Assembly: GCA_028285445.1 (NCBI GenBank)
Contig: JANQPQ010000004.1
Coordinates: forward strand, 26,672-90,671
Source: Cyclobacteriaceae bacterium
GTDB lineage: Bacteria > Bacteroidota > Bacteroidia > Cytophagales > Cyclobacteriaceae
Reading direction: 5' to 3'
Length of the DNA: 64,000 nucleotides
Of this stretch, positions 37,424 to 45,790 are shown piece after piece. The notes beneath the pieces are model-generated. The model saw only the letters and a list, made by a program, of their open reading frames with translations, made no database searches and was not told the DNA's origin. Position numbers and translations under genes: made by a program. Every line of letters begins with the position of its first letter. The stretch's first letter is position 1.

Positions 37424-37752
37424 ACCAATTTGATTTTCTCAAGAACTGATTTTGGTAAATCCCACATGGCCTTTTCCATGAGTTGGGTCTCCTTCAGGAT
37501 ACTCAACCCTGCTGATGTAACACTAAATTTTCTCCTTGGCCGACCCATTCTATCAGCAGAAGTTTCGATGTCCTGCATTTCCAGGTAGCCCTTGTGAACC
37601 AATCGGTCAAGTGGAACATAAATGCCCCCAATGGAATATAACTTGCCTGTAACCTTTTGTACTTCCTCCCTGATTTGCATCGCATATGCTTCATCCTGGA
37701 GTTTACAAACCATTAATAGAAGCATTTCTTCAGTTCTCGTAATTGGTGTCAT
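37420..37752 (-). CDS. PadR-family transcriptional regulator
   Basis: The 110-residue protein matches the PadR winged helix: RTEEMLLLMVCKLQDEAYAM, GKLYSIGGIYVPLDRLVHKGYLE (two parts) and RMGRPRRKFSVTSAG. It presumably represses its own operon with the permease gene, with which it overlaps by 4 bases. A perfect 16-bp inverted repeat begins 18 bases upstream of its ATG and is the obvious operator candidate. Confidence 0.92.
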   Translation of the reverse strand: MTPITRTEEMLLLMVCKLQDEAYAMQIREEVQKVTGKLYSIGGIYVPLDRLVHKGYLEMQDIETSADRMGRPRRKFSVTSAGLSILKETQLMEKAMWDLPKSVLEKIKLV

Positions 37753-37770
37753 TTTAGCGCTTTTGAGCCA

Positions 37771-37809
37771 AATTAAGACTTTTTCTGTAAAATAGAAAAA
37801 GTCTTAATT
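37771..37809. promoter_or_regulatory. Perfect inverted repeat upstream of padR, likely operator
   Basis: Arms AATTAAGACTTTTTCT (37771-37786) and AGAAAAAGTCTTAATT (37794-37809) pair over all 16 bases around a 7-base spacer. The site lies 18 bases before the padR start. It might also act as a weak terminator hairpin, but its position in front of a regulator gene favours an operator. Confidence 0.7.
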
Positions 37810-37884
37810 ATACGTAGGAAGCGATGTAAAAGTTTAGAATATATAACTTCGTTATGCCTCTTTTCAACAGACTGTTAGAGGGAA

Positions 37885-38036
37885 GCTGGAAGCAGCAGTT
37901 ATTCGAATTACGATTAAAACGCTACTGCTTAAAATCGGTAGTTTGGAATTGAGTTTAAGGAAGGGCCCATAGCTCAGTTGGTTAGAGCACCTGACTCATA
38001 ATCAGGTGGTCCCAGGTTCGAGCCCTGGTGGGCCCA
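37885..38036 (+). repeat. Right copy of the 152-bp direct repeat carrying tRNA(CAU)
   Basis: This is the collinear partner of 34021-34172, sharing the tRNA exactly and about 90% of the preceding 78 bases. Sequence similarity stops immediately after the tRNA's discriminator base region. Confidence 0.88.
37963..38036 (+). tRNA. tRNA with CAU anticodon (elongator Met or Ile2), copy 2
   Basis: The 74 bases are identical to copy 1 at 34099, with the same cloverleaf and CAT in the anticodon loop. CCA is not encoded. A separate terminator of different sequence follows at 38077. Confidence 0.93.
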
Positions 38037-38076
38037 CAGTGAAAACGGAACGAAATAGCCGTATTATGATCTCAGA

Positions 38077-38106
38077 AGCCTTTCTCAAATCGAGAAGGGC
38101 TTTTTT
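38077..38106 (+). terminator. Intrinsic terminator after tRNA copy 2
   Basis: The stem AGCCTTTCTC pairs with GAGAAGGGCT (one G:T pair) around a short AAATC loop and is followed by a T run. Its sequence differs from the terminator of copy 1, so it was not part of the duplication. Confidence 0.8.
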
Positions 38107-38160
38107 ATTGCCAGTCTTTTCTGAAAACATCGCAGGTTCTGGAAGCACTTCTCGACCTAT

Positions 38161-39591
38161 TCAGTTGATTTGCCTAACGCAACGGCAAGGAACAAATGCG
38201 GATTGGGGCAACTCATTGAAGGTTACTTGGGGAGCCTCGTCTCCGCTAGCTTGTGAAAACTTAACAACGTACATATTTCCTTCTGAACTCGCGGTGGATG
38301 TGAGGAAGGTTGCGCTGGTGGACATAACTGTATTTTGAATAATATTGAAGCCAGTGGAGTTGTAGGCCTTGCCAGAATATTTCCAATACATGGGGTTGTC
38401 TGAAATTAGTTCTTTTGGGGCCTGCTCAATGCCCCCAAGAAACTCAAATAAAGTGAGCCAATCTTCCTGAGACGGCACGTGCCACTCATCAGGGCAAAGG
38501 TCGTCAATGGCATTGAAACCATAGCGTGATCCTAAAATGTCCTGAGGATATTTATACCCATAATTTACGGCTATCCATTGTTGGTCCCCAATAGTTACTA
38601 AAGGCCAGACTGATTTTGCCTGAACCTGTTTACCACTGTCATTGGTTTTGTAGTACCAGTGAATGGTATCCGCTGAAGCAGCCTTTACTTCTCCAGTTTG
38701 CAGCAATACATTGTCTAACAAACCAAGCAGATTGCGATCCTTGTCTAGTGCACGAAATTCCCCATTACCCTCCTCAAAATATATGTCTTTCGCTGGAACA
38801 TCTTGTTGGTAGTAAAGTCTACCCTCAAACCAACTAGAATATGCTTCTTCAGCAGCCAGGCTATCAGCTATTGCTAAGTACTTTTTCAAGATTGATTGGG
38901 CTGATGAGTTAACGCCTGGAGCAGAAGCTTCAGTAATCATTATGTCATGGAGTCGATTTCTTTCATCCCGAGTGTACGACATAGACCCGGTCTCCATAGC
39001 ATTGAAGGTCTTCTGAATGTCGGGTGCTTCCATCTTCAAATCAATTGGAAGGGCAGTTTTGTTGTCGATTTTAGCCCAAAATGTAGCACTGGTGTTGTCG
39101 GCTAATAAGCCATTATAGTCAACATGTTCGATGTTCTGTGCAGTGTCGTAGTATATCGTCACCATAAATGGCACCCCACTACTTTCGTAGTCTTCATCAC
39201 TATTGTCAATAAATCTTTCTGTAACACTTAGGTAGGCAGTGACTGGCCTGTACTTTTCATCAAGGTTCCAACTTAACAGCCCTCTAATAATTCTTCGACC
39301 TTCATCTTCCCTTGCTGTATCTGCCGCCATCGCAAACCTGACCTCATATTTTATGCGATCATCAAAGAAAGGCCTTTTCGAGGGAATGGCTTTGATGAGC
39401 TCCCAATAAGCATCGGCAGGAGCTGGAGGTATTTCTTGGTCGGCTACCATAGAATCTGCTTCCACTACATCCTGAGATTCGATGGGTTCGGGGTCACTTG
39501 CCTGTGTGTCTGAATTTGCATCTTCCGGGGATTTTGGAGATGAACAATACATAAAGCTCAAAGCAACTAACGGGATGAGGTAGCACTTCAT
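38161..39591 (-). CDS. FISUMP-domain lipoprotein
   Basis: The 476-residue protein has the lipobox ALSFMYC (Cys16), an acidic linker of Asp, Glu and Ser (about 17-55), and a middle region of unknown fold. The C-terminal FISUMP-type domain shows VTIGDQQWIAVNYGY, then RYGFNAIDDLCPDEWHVPSQ with EDWLTLFEFLGG, and a final CRCVRQI. FISUMP domains occur on surface proteins in Fibrobacteres and Bacteroidota; the function is unknown. It is a single gene, followed downstream by the terminator of tRNA copy 2 on the other strand. Confidence 0.82.
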   Translation of the reverse strand: MKCYLIPLVALSFMYCSSPKSPEDANSDTQASDPEPIESQDVVEADSMVADQEIPPAPADAYWELIKAIPSKRPFFDDRIKYEVRFAMAADTAREDEGRRIIRGLLSWNLDEKYRPVTAYLSVTERFIDNSDEDYESSGVPFMVTIYYDTAQNIEHVDYNGLLADNTSATFWAKIDNKTALPIDLKMEAPDIQKTFNAMETGSMSYTRDERNRLHDIMITEASAPGVNSSAQSILKKYLAIADSLAAEEAYSSWFEGRLYYQQDVPAKDIYFEEGNGEFRALDKDRNLLGLLDNVLLQTGEVKAASADTIHWYYKTNDSGKQVQAKSVWPLVTIGDQQWIAVNYGYKYPQDILGSRYGFNAIDDLCPDEWHVPSQEDWLTLFEFLGGIEQAPKELISDNPMYWKYSGKAYNSTGFNIIQNTVMSTSATFLTSTASSEGNMYVVKFSQASGDEAPQVTFNELPQSAFVPCRCVRQIN

Positions 39592-39716
39592 GATCGAGTC
39601 TTTGTTAAAGATAATAAGATTACAAGATTAATTGATACCTGCATACATGACTACAAAGCCCTGAACCCCAAGGGTGGAGCCAGCGATTGCTTAAGGGAAA
39701 GGGGTAGATCTTAGGC

Positions 39717-39750
39717 ATAAAAAACACTTGAGGTCCATTCCCCAAGTGTT
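39717..39750 (-). terminator. Intrinsic terminator of the small-gene operon (minus strand)
   Basis: On the minus strand AACACTTG pairs with CAAGTGTT and is followed by TTTTTAT. It lies about 40 bases after the stop of the SPW-like gene at 39792. Confidence 0.65.
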
Positions 39751-39791
39751 GATTTCCTGATACGATTTAAGTTGCTAAATAGGTGATACGA

Positions 39792-40151
39792 TTAATTCTG
39801 AATTGCTACTTCAGATTTATGTAAACTTACCACAATCAAAACGGCAGCACCATTTATCCAGTAGAAGTAAGCATCTAGCCCTTTGAAAGAAAAGACGAAA
39901 GGGGCAAGAACGAATACGATCCCAACAAGGCCATCTACCAGCAAGTGGCCTTTATAAGGAATTACTTTCCATACTCCCAGCTGATGATCTGTTAATAGGG
40001 TAAGGACCAAAGCCGCGATGCCTGTTACGACGGATAGTTGTAATGCCACTGGATTGGATGCTCCTAAACCCAGGATAAAAGGCAATGCGATTAGGGCCAC
40101 TGCCACCGGATAATCCAGTAAGGCATGTATTTGTTTGGTTACGATTCTCAT
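39792..40151 (-). CDS. Small membrane protein, SPW-repeat-like
   Basis: From the ATG at 40151 the product is 119 residues with four membrane helices (for example VAVALIALPFILGLG and LLVDGLVGIVFVLAPFVFSF). The QIHALLDYP start and LLTDHQLGVWKVIPYKGHL segment match small SPW-family-like proteins. Function is unknown. An ATG ten codons upstream would overlap the preceding gene; the later start leaves a 4-base gap. It is probably co-transcribed with the SnoaL-like gene. Confidence 0.75.
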   Translation of the reverse strand: MRIVTKQIHALLDYPVAVALIALPFILGLGASNPVALQLSVVTGIAALVLTLLTDHQLGVWKVIPYKGHLLVDGLVGIVFVLAPFVFSFKGLDAYFYWINGAAVLIVVSLHKSEVAIQN

Positions 40152-40155
40152 TTCC

Positions 40156-40509
40156 CTAAGCTTTAAAATATTGTTCTTCAACTATTTGTCCGTTCTCCCA
40201 AACGGTTCGAAGAATCTCATGCCACAGGATTTTACTTCCGTCCTTCATGTCAAAGTCGAAAGTGAATTCTGCAAATGAGACATTGCCACCTAAGGAGGTG
40301 TTATGCAGCTTGATCCCATTAACATTGGCAATGGCGCCTGCAAATCCCTGCATTTTTTCCAGCATTTCTGATTTATTGTTGGTAACAGTGCCATCGAAGT
40401 CGATGGTTTTTGCATCTGCAGTAAAATACTTTTCAGTAGCTTCAACAATTTGTCCTCTCTTAACCATCTCATTTTTGGCAGAAAGGATTTCGTTTAACGA
40501 GTTTCCCAT
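40156..40509 (-). CDS. SnoaL/NTF2-like protein
   Basis: The 117-residue protein has the SnoaL-like pattern of an N-terminal helix (RGQIVEATEKYFTADAK), a strand pair and a C-terminal sheet (FDFDMKDGSKILWHEILRT, WENGQIVEEQYF). It has no signal peptide. NTF2-like domains bind small molecules or act as isomerases; no catalytic residue can be named. A palindrome 24 bases before its ATG suggests control by the neighbouring Crp/Fnr-type regulator. Confidence 0.75.
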   Translation of the reverse strand: MGNSLNEILSAKNEMVKRGQIVEATEKYFTADAKTIDFDGTVTNNKSEMLEKMQGFAGAIANVNGIKLHNTSLGGNVSFAEFTFDFDMKDGSKILWHEILRTVWENGQIVEEQYFKA

Positions 40510-40532
40510 TTTTACTTTAATTGAATTGTTTT

Positions 40533-40548
40533 ATGTCAAAATTGACAT
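40533..40548. promoter_or_regulatory. Palindrome ahead of the SnoaL-like gene, possible Crp/Fnr-type site
   Basis: ATGTCAA-AA-TTGACAT has two perfect 7-base arms. The half-site TGTCA/TGACA is of the kind recognised by the Crp/Fnr superfamily, and such a regulator is encoded just upstream. Confidence 0.5.
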
Positions 40549-40614
40549 TACAAAATTGCAGGCTCCACCACCTGACTTTCGATAAAGTATAATTAGAAAT
40601 TCGGTTAAAGTAGT

Positions 40615-41202
40615 TTAAGGCTTTTTCGCTCTCTTGTTTCTAATTTGGGATAGAAAAACTGGTGTCATTCCCAGATAAGAGGCTAACGCGTATTGCGGAA
40701 CTCTTTGTATGAAATTGGGAAAATTCAGTAAGAAGTTTTCATACCGTGCCTCAGCATCATGCGTTAGGTCAAAAAGGATTCTACGATGTTCAAAAGCAAG
40801 TCCCTTTTCAGCCATTATTCTGAAGAAGGTTTCAAATTTATGATTGGCCATTTTTAGTTCTTGCTCTTTCTCGTAATCTATTTGCAAGATGATGCTGTCT
40901 TCTAAAGCAATAATGAATAAAGTTGCTGGATGTTGATAGATGTAGCTGTTGAAATCTGACACCCACCAATTTTCAATGGCAAATTGAAGGGTATGTTCCT
41001 GACCATCACCTGCTATTGCATAGCTTCTAAATGCCCCTTCAACCACAAACGATCTATGCTTGTTTGTGAAGTTGGGTTGAACGATGAATTGCCTCTTCTT
41101 TACTCTGACCTCCTTAAAATACGAAGCGAACTCAGTAGCTTCATCGGTTGACAATGAGACAAAGTTTCTGATGTAGTCAATAAGCTGCTGGTGGTAGGTC
41201 AT
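40615..41202 (-). CDS. Crp/Fnr-family transcriptional regulator
   Basis: The 195-residue protein has an N-terminal cyclic-nucleotide-binding-type jelly roll (FIVQPNFTNKHRSFVVEGAF, EHTLQFAIENWWVSDFNSYI) and a C-terminal helix-turn-helix (PQYALASYLGMTPVFLSQIR). There is no cluster of cysteines for an Fe-S or NO sensor. This fold is common among Bacteroidota stress or oxidative regulators. It is in the same direction as the SnoaL and SPW genes downstream, with 105 bases between. Confidence 0.9.
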   Translation of the reverse strand: MTYHQQLIDYIRNFVSLSTDEATEFASYFKEVRVKKRQFIVQPNFTNKHRSFVVEGAFRSYAIAGDGQEHTLQFAIENWWVSDFNSYIYQHPATLFIIALEDSIILQIDYEKEQELKMANHKFETFFRIMAEKGLAFEHRRILFDLTHDAEARYENFLLNFPNFIQRVPQYALASYLGMTPVFLSQIRNKRAKKP

Positions 41203-41601
41203 TCCGTTTACTGGTGATATTCAGCCTTCCAGTGTTGGCATATCATTAATCGTAATACTAATATATCCATTATGAGTATTACTCAGCGTTTTGTTAGCTC
41301 CATACTGATTCGAGAATAGGTTGTGGGCCGCATTGATCAGGAGGTATCGTGGAGGAGTGTGAGACCACATTGGGGAAATTCAAACTTTCGCACTGCAATT
41401 TCATCCAGCACAAATCCCATTTGGGTCCAGATAAATACTGATCTGGCGAAATTGGGTTAGCTATCCCGTTTTTAGTCTGTTGTTTTAACCGTTCATAATA
41501 AATCATGCAGCCGGCATCAGCTGAAATATCAACTGGAAAGATTTGTACGGTGGCAAGAGTATTTATGAAAACGCTATCAAAACCTATCAATTTACGGCGT
41601 T
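41203..41601. other. Non-coding stretch with an inverted repeat and a doubtful ORF
   Basis: GTAATACT (41252-41259) and AGTATTAC (41275-41282) form an 8-bp inverted repeat about 50 bases upstream of the Crp/Fnr gene and may be an operator. A minus-strand open frame of 98 codons (41294-41590) has no recognisable domain, its ATG is 12 bases from the divergent hydrolase gene, and I do not count it as a gene. Confidence 0.4.
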
Positions 41602-43119
41602 ATGAAGAATAACTGTTTTTTCGCTTCCATATTCTTATGTCTGGCATTCCACCAAGGTGTCTTAAGAGCGCAAATTCACGACGAATATGTAAACAATGAC
41701 TTGCAGTCAACGTATTCCGCCGCTATACAAGAGTTAAAGAGTATTATCAATCAGGAAATGACAGATAATAGCATACCATCAATAACAATTACCTTAGTAA
41801 AAGGTGACCAGGTTGTTTGGTCATCGGCCTTTGGCTACTCCGATCAGGTAACCCAAAAACCGGCAAGTCTTAACACGGTGTATCGCGTCGGGTCCATTTC
41901 AAAGCTATTTACGGCTATTGCTATCATGCAAAGGGTGGAGTCAGGAGTTTTGGACCTTGACATGCCGATTAACAGCCTGTTAGAGAATTTTGCTGTTGAG
42001 AATCCTTATGATAAAAAGATAACTGTTCGTCATTTAATTACTCATCGATCAGGCCTCGTAAGAGAACCACCAATTGGCAGTTATTTTGACGCCACAGAAC
42101 CCGGGCTTTCACAGACGGTGGCAAGCATAAACAAGACAAAACTCGTTTATGAGCCGGGATCAAAAACGAAATACTCAAATGCTGGAGTTGCTGTTCTGGG
42201 CTATATGCTGGAAATCCTGGAGAACAGACCTTTTCCGAACATTTTGAGTGACGAAATATTGGCACCACTTCAAATGTCTTCAAGCTCGTTCACCTTTGAG
42301 GATCGATTTGAACCACATTTAGCAAAGGGCATAATGTGGACAATCGATGGCAAAGAATTTACAGCCCCGAAGTTTGAGCTCGGCGAGTCTCCTGCTGGAA
42401 GTATGTACTCTACAGTTGGTGATTTGGGATTGTTCATGTCGGCATTGTTAAAAATTACTAGTGGAGAAGAAAGTAACCTGGTAAGACCTGAGACCTTCAA
42501 GGCCATGTTGGTACCTCAGTTTGTGGATGCTGCTTCCAAGTGGAAAACCGGTACAGGGATTGGTTTTTCTTTACGTTCAGATTTCGCCGGAAGACTTAGA
42601 GCCAGACACGGAGGGGGCATTTACGGCTTTTCGGCAGAGTTGTCAATGTTACCTGAAGACAACCTAGGGGTGGCAATTCTCTCCTCTAAGGGTTCTATCA
42701 GTGACGTAATTAGCAACATATCAAATACCGCACTAAGAATGATGCTAGCCGTGGAACATAGCAACCCACTCCCTGAGTTCAAAGCGACCAACATGTCTAA
42801 TAGAAGACTGATCGAAGCAATAAAAACTTTGGAAGGAACCACTGGGAAATCTGGATCGACGAAAGGGCTCGGTGGGCTAACAGGAAAATTCGGATTTGAT
42901 CATAACCCTCTATCATTCTACGAACACGAGGGAGATCTATATGTCCACATCGAGTATTTTCATATTTATAAACTTATCAAAGTATCAGACAGCAGGTTTC
43001 GGTTTTCTCATTCCGGTCTTTATTCCGGAGAGGATGTTGTCTTCTATAGAGATGCTAGCGGACTCGCCACCAAAGTGGCTATTGGGGGTGAGAACGGCGT
43101 TATGTTTATCCGGAACTAA
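41602..43119 (+). CDS. Exported serine hydrolase, class C beta-lactamase family
   Basis: The 505-residue protein has a signal peptide (to about LRAQ, residue 24). The catalytic SxxK is S98-I-S-K101 (YRVGSISKLFTAI), the YxN motif is in KTKYSNAGVAVLGYML, and the third motif region is RARHGGGIYGFSAELS (HGG). This is the fold of class C beta-lactamases, D-alanyl-D-alanine carboxypeptidases and esterases. The C-terminal 120 residues look like an added lipocalin-like domain often seen in this group. Beta-lactam hydrolysis cannot be inferred. Confidence 0.9.
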   Translation: MKNNCFFASIFLCLAFHQGVLRAQIHDEYVNNDLQSTYSAAIQELKSIINQEMTDNSIPSITITLVKGDQVVWSSAFGYSDQVTQKPASLNTVYRVGSISKLFTAIAIMQRVESGVLDLDMPINSLLENFAVENPYDKKITVRHLITHRSGLVREPPIGSYFDATEPGLSQTVASINKTKLVYEPGSKTKYSNAGVAVLGYMLEILENRPFPNILSDEILAPLQMSSSSFTFEDRFEPHLAKGIMWTIDGKEFTAPKFELGESPAGSMYSTVGDLGLFMSALLKITSGEESNLVRPETFKAMLVPQFVDAASKWKTGTGIGFSLRSDFAGRLRARHGGGIYGFSAELSMLPEDNLGVAILSSKGSISDVISNISNTALRMMLAVEHSNPLPEFKATNMSNRRLIEAIKTLEGTTGKSGSTKGLGGLTGKFGFDHNPLSFYEHEGDLYVHIEYFHIYKLIKVSDSRFRFSHSGLYSGEDVVFYRDASGLATKVAIGGENGVMFIRN

Positions 43120-43318
43120 CGTATTAATGTGAAGCTATTTAGTAGTATTCCAGAAACCAATGAGTATGCCTTTAGTCCAATTTCAAAATCCTCACAGCAT
43201 GGATTAGGCCTAAAACCTACATTTTTCATAACTGGGAAATATGAGGTTGTGACCTAGCGACTGTTTTGGGTATATAATTTCCAAAACTCAACCGCACGCG
43301 TTATTGATTGGACATCAA

Positions 43319-44596
43319 CTATGGCATCATTGCCATCGCTGCCTCAACGGGAACGTGCAGGGTTTCCTCGGGATCTTGTGTTTCAGCGGCCGACACAATC
43401 TTGCACATCCTATCCAGGTCACTGCTTTTGATATTTGAGGGGTGCAGGTCGCAATTAACGTGATCTACTTCTTCCGTCAAATTCCAGATATTTGGCAGAT
43501 TACCTTCCCTGCAAAGTAGATAGTAAGACTTAACGGGGTGTATTTCGAAGTAGTCGTGTTGCGTATCCATTATCCAATCGCCAAAGGTCAATACCAGATC
43601 CCCAAATTTGTTTGTCCCTTGTCCGAGACGATCCTCCACATCACTGCCTTCAACGTCGACATCAATCATGTCTGCCCTCCCCTGCCCTGGATTGTTGAAG
43701 AGACTAAGGAGGATGAATAGCAAAAATGAGAGCAAGGGGGCTAAGAACTGCCCTGCCGTTTCACAAATAAAACTTGTCCCACCGATAGCAACGCAGGTAA
43801 TGCAAAGTCCTAATGCCACCGCTAAGCCGGCCACTACCGAAGCCCATAAATTATCCCAGAATCTTTGGAAGGTGTCACCTTCAACTTCGGTATGAAAGTA
43901 AGGTACTTTTACATTCCCGCTACCGTCAACTCTGAATTGAATATTTGGTTTTTCATCAGTTAATAAATCGCTTTTGGTATGATTGTAGGCCCGATCACCC
44001 ATGATATCCTTATCCCTACGATAAAAATGCCTCTGAAATGCTACCTCCGGGTCATTCATAAGCCTTTCATCAATGAGCCTAATGTAGAACTTGTCGCTTT
44101 GCACACCATCTAAGTTGTTCAAGTATTCTACTAGCTTTTTGCGTTCTTGTAACTCAATCAATGGGGGCACGTTTGGCAATTCTCCCCGCATGTCATTTAG
44201 CAGTTCTATCATCTTTGTTTCTGCACCAGCTGGGGAAAATGGAGCGAGATGAAGGTTTATTTTCCTATCGCCATCTCTGAAAAACTCTGGTGGATGAGTG
44301 ACAGTTCCCACGGCGCACTTATCTTTCTTAATACACATTAGCCGAAGATTGTTATACCAGTCTTTCACTAATTGCCAAATGTAAGTGCTATAGGCTAGTG
44401 CTATTGCAAATCCGGTACAGTAGCCATTGGCATTAGTTGCTGGCCAAAGCTTCAGCAATTCATGAATAATAAGTGCTGCCGCCAAGGCACTCATGGTACT
44501 TAAGCCTATATGAAAATAGATCTCTCCAGGGCCCCAAATCGATCTCGCGGTTTCTGGTGGAGCACAGTTAGTAAAGTGTTTTAGGTTGCGTGGCAT
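43319..44596 (-). CDS. Membrane protein of unknown function (trio gene 3)
   Basis: The 425-residue protein has two N-terminal membrane helices (LSTMSALAAALIIHELL, FAIALAYSTYIWQLV), a soluble region of about 150 residues (HLAPFSPAGAETKMIELL), two more helices (SVVAGLAVALGLCITCVAI, LLSFLLFILLSLF) and a C-terminal soluble domain. The latter contains DLVLTFGDWIMDTQHDYFEI followed by HPVK, a combination I have seen in small beta-sandwich domains of unknown function. No signal or catalytic motif is named with confidence. It is the last of three collinear minus-strand genes, 8 bases after its neighbour. Confidence 0.75.
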   Translation of the reverse strand: MPRNLKHFTNCAPPETARSIWGPGEIYFHIGLSTMSALAAALIIHELLKLWPATNANGYCTGFAIALAYSTYIWQLVKDWYNNLRLMCIKKDKCAVGTVTHPPEFFRDGDRKINLHLAPFSPAGAETKMIELLNDMRGELPNVPPLIELQERKKLVEYLNNLDGVQSDKFYIRLIDERLMNDPEVAFQRHFYRRDKDIMGDRAYNHTKSDLLTDEKPNIQFRVDGSGNVKVPYFHTEVEGDTFQRFWDNLWASVVAGLAVALGLCITCVAIGGTSFICETAGQFLAPLLSFLLFILLSLFNNPGQGRADMIDVDVEGSDVEDRLGQGTNKFGDLVLTFGDWIMDTQHDYFEIHPVKSYYLLCREGNLPNIWNLTEEVDHVNCDLHPSNIKSSDLDRMCKIVSAAETQDPEETLHVPVEAAMAMMP

Positions 44597-44604
44597 AACA
44601 GTGG

Positions 44605-45765
44605 CTAGTTAACGTTAACAATTAGTGTAATCCCCCCTGCAATTTTGGCGGTGGAAGTAACAGCCACCACATTGAAGTGCATCGTTGTACCTTTTTCGGC
44701 TTTGGGTGGTACTTTCAATGCGATTTCTATACTCTTAGATCCATTCGCAGTTATTCGGGTTGGGGTTATGGCATCGTAATCGGACCCTCCTACCTGGAGT
44801 TGCCACTCTTTAGGAATGGGAAAATTCCCCCTTCTGTGTTTTTCCTTGAAGTTCTCCCATCCTTGATATTTGTAGTGAGTGTACTTTGGAACGTTTTGAT
44901 CTTGGGTTACGATTTTGCCGGTTTTTGCATTGGTTGTAATCAAGTAGTTATCTACTCTAGAGAAAGGGGTTTTCCTGCGTAGTGGAATTTGTTGGGTGAT
45001 TAATTTTAGGTCTGCACCCTCTGTGGGAATCTGGTAGGTGTCGGCGTAAATGGTAAAGTCCCGATCATAATCCATGGTGTTGTGAAGTATAGCTTGCGTA
45101 TCAATAGTCTCTCCAGGTGCTACTGAAAACACATTGGTATTTTCCTGACCAAGATTATTATCGGGATTGATATCATCAGGATGGAAGCATTCTACTTGAA
45201 TACAATAATGTCCATAAGGTTCGTCCGGTGTAATCCAATTGAATTCAGCAATTTCAGATGACCAAGGTGCAATATCTAAGTGATGGACTTTTGGAGTGCC
45301 ATCCGGATTTTTCTCAATTGGCTCCTTATTTGGGTGGTTGAAACTATAAGGATTATAGAAGCACCTTACTACTGTGGCCAAAGCCGGGTCAAATGAAGAA
45401 TTTGAGATTTTGGCTTTGAGAATGTAGTGTGTATTTGCTGTAAGATTTAAGGAATCAGCAGGTGACCCATCGGGATGTGTGATCTCAATATCGGGGTTAT
45501 CCCATGTTACAGAAAGGCCCTGGCTCATGCGATAGAATTGACTATAAATGCATGGGTTTGGCTTCCGTCGAACATGTATGGGAAGCTTATCACATTCAAT
45601 CGGCTTGTGGGTTTCCTTGTCTTTTCTTGGCTTAAACAGTTTCACAAACCAATAGAAGATGTAGAGAATAAGCAGAAGTAGTACCACCAGGGCACGAACC
45701 AGGGCTACTAAAACTACCACTGGCATTTGAGGAAGCAATCGCAGGAATCTTCGTAGTGCGGCCAT
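44605..45765 (-). CDS. Membrane-anchored Ig-like protein of unknown function (trio gene 2)
   Basis: The 386-residue protein has one strongly hydrophobic N-terminal helix (VVVLVALVRALVVLLLLILY), a basic linker, and a large beta-rich domain. Patterns such as YILKAKISNSSFDPALATV, HYCIQVECFHPDDINPDNN and a final KSIEIALKVPPKAEKGTTMH suggest two or three CARDB/Ig-like modules. Repeated use of TNVFSVAPGET is typical of such modules. It lies between an unknown four-helix membrane protein and a small membrane protein, all in one direction with short gaps, so the three probably work together. Confidence 0.7.
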   Translation of the reverse strand: MAALRRFLRLLPQMPVVVLVALVRALVVLLLLILYIFYWFVKLFKPRKDKETHKPIECDKLPIHVRRKPNPCIYSQFYRMSQGLSVTWDNPDIEITHPDGSPADSLNLTANTHYILKAKISNSSFDPALATVVRCFYNPYSFNHPNKEPIEKNPDGTPKVHHLDIAPWSSEIAEFNWITPDEPYGHYCIQVECFHPDDINPDNNLGQENTNVFSVAPGETIDTQAILHNTMDYDRDFTIYADTYQIPTEGADLKLITQQIPLRRKTPFSRVDNYLITTNAKTGKIVTQDQNVPKYTHYKYQGWENFKEKHRRGNFPIPKEWQLQVGGSDYDAITPTRITANGSKSIEIALKVPPKAEKGTTMHFNVVAVTSTAKIAGGITLIVNVN

Positions 45766-45790
45766 CTTTATTTATGGTTTAGTACTATGT

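Noticed and set aside
38006..38338. A reading frame beginning inside the tRNA at 37963
   Set aside because: Same reason as for copy 1: it starts within the tRNA, crosses the terminator and lies antisense to the FISUMP gene.
41294..41590. A 98-codon minus-strand frame next to the serine hydrolase gene
   Set aside because: No recognisable domain, no signal, an ATG 12 bases from the divergent start, and no promoter space. It may be a remnant but cannot be supported as a gene.
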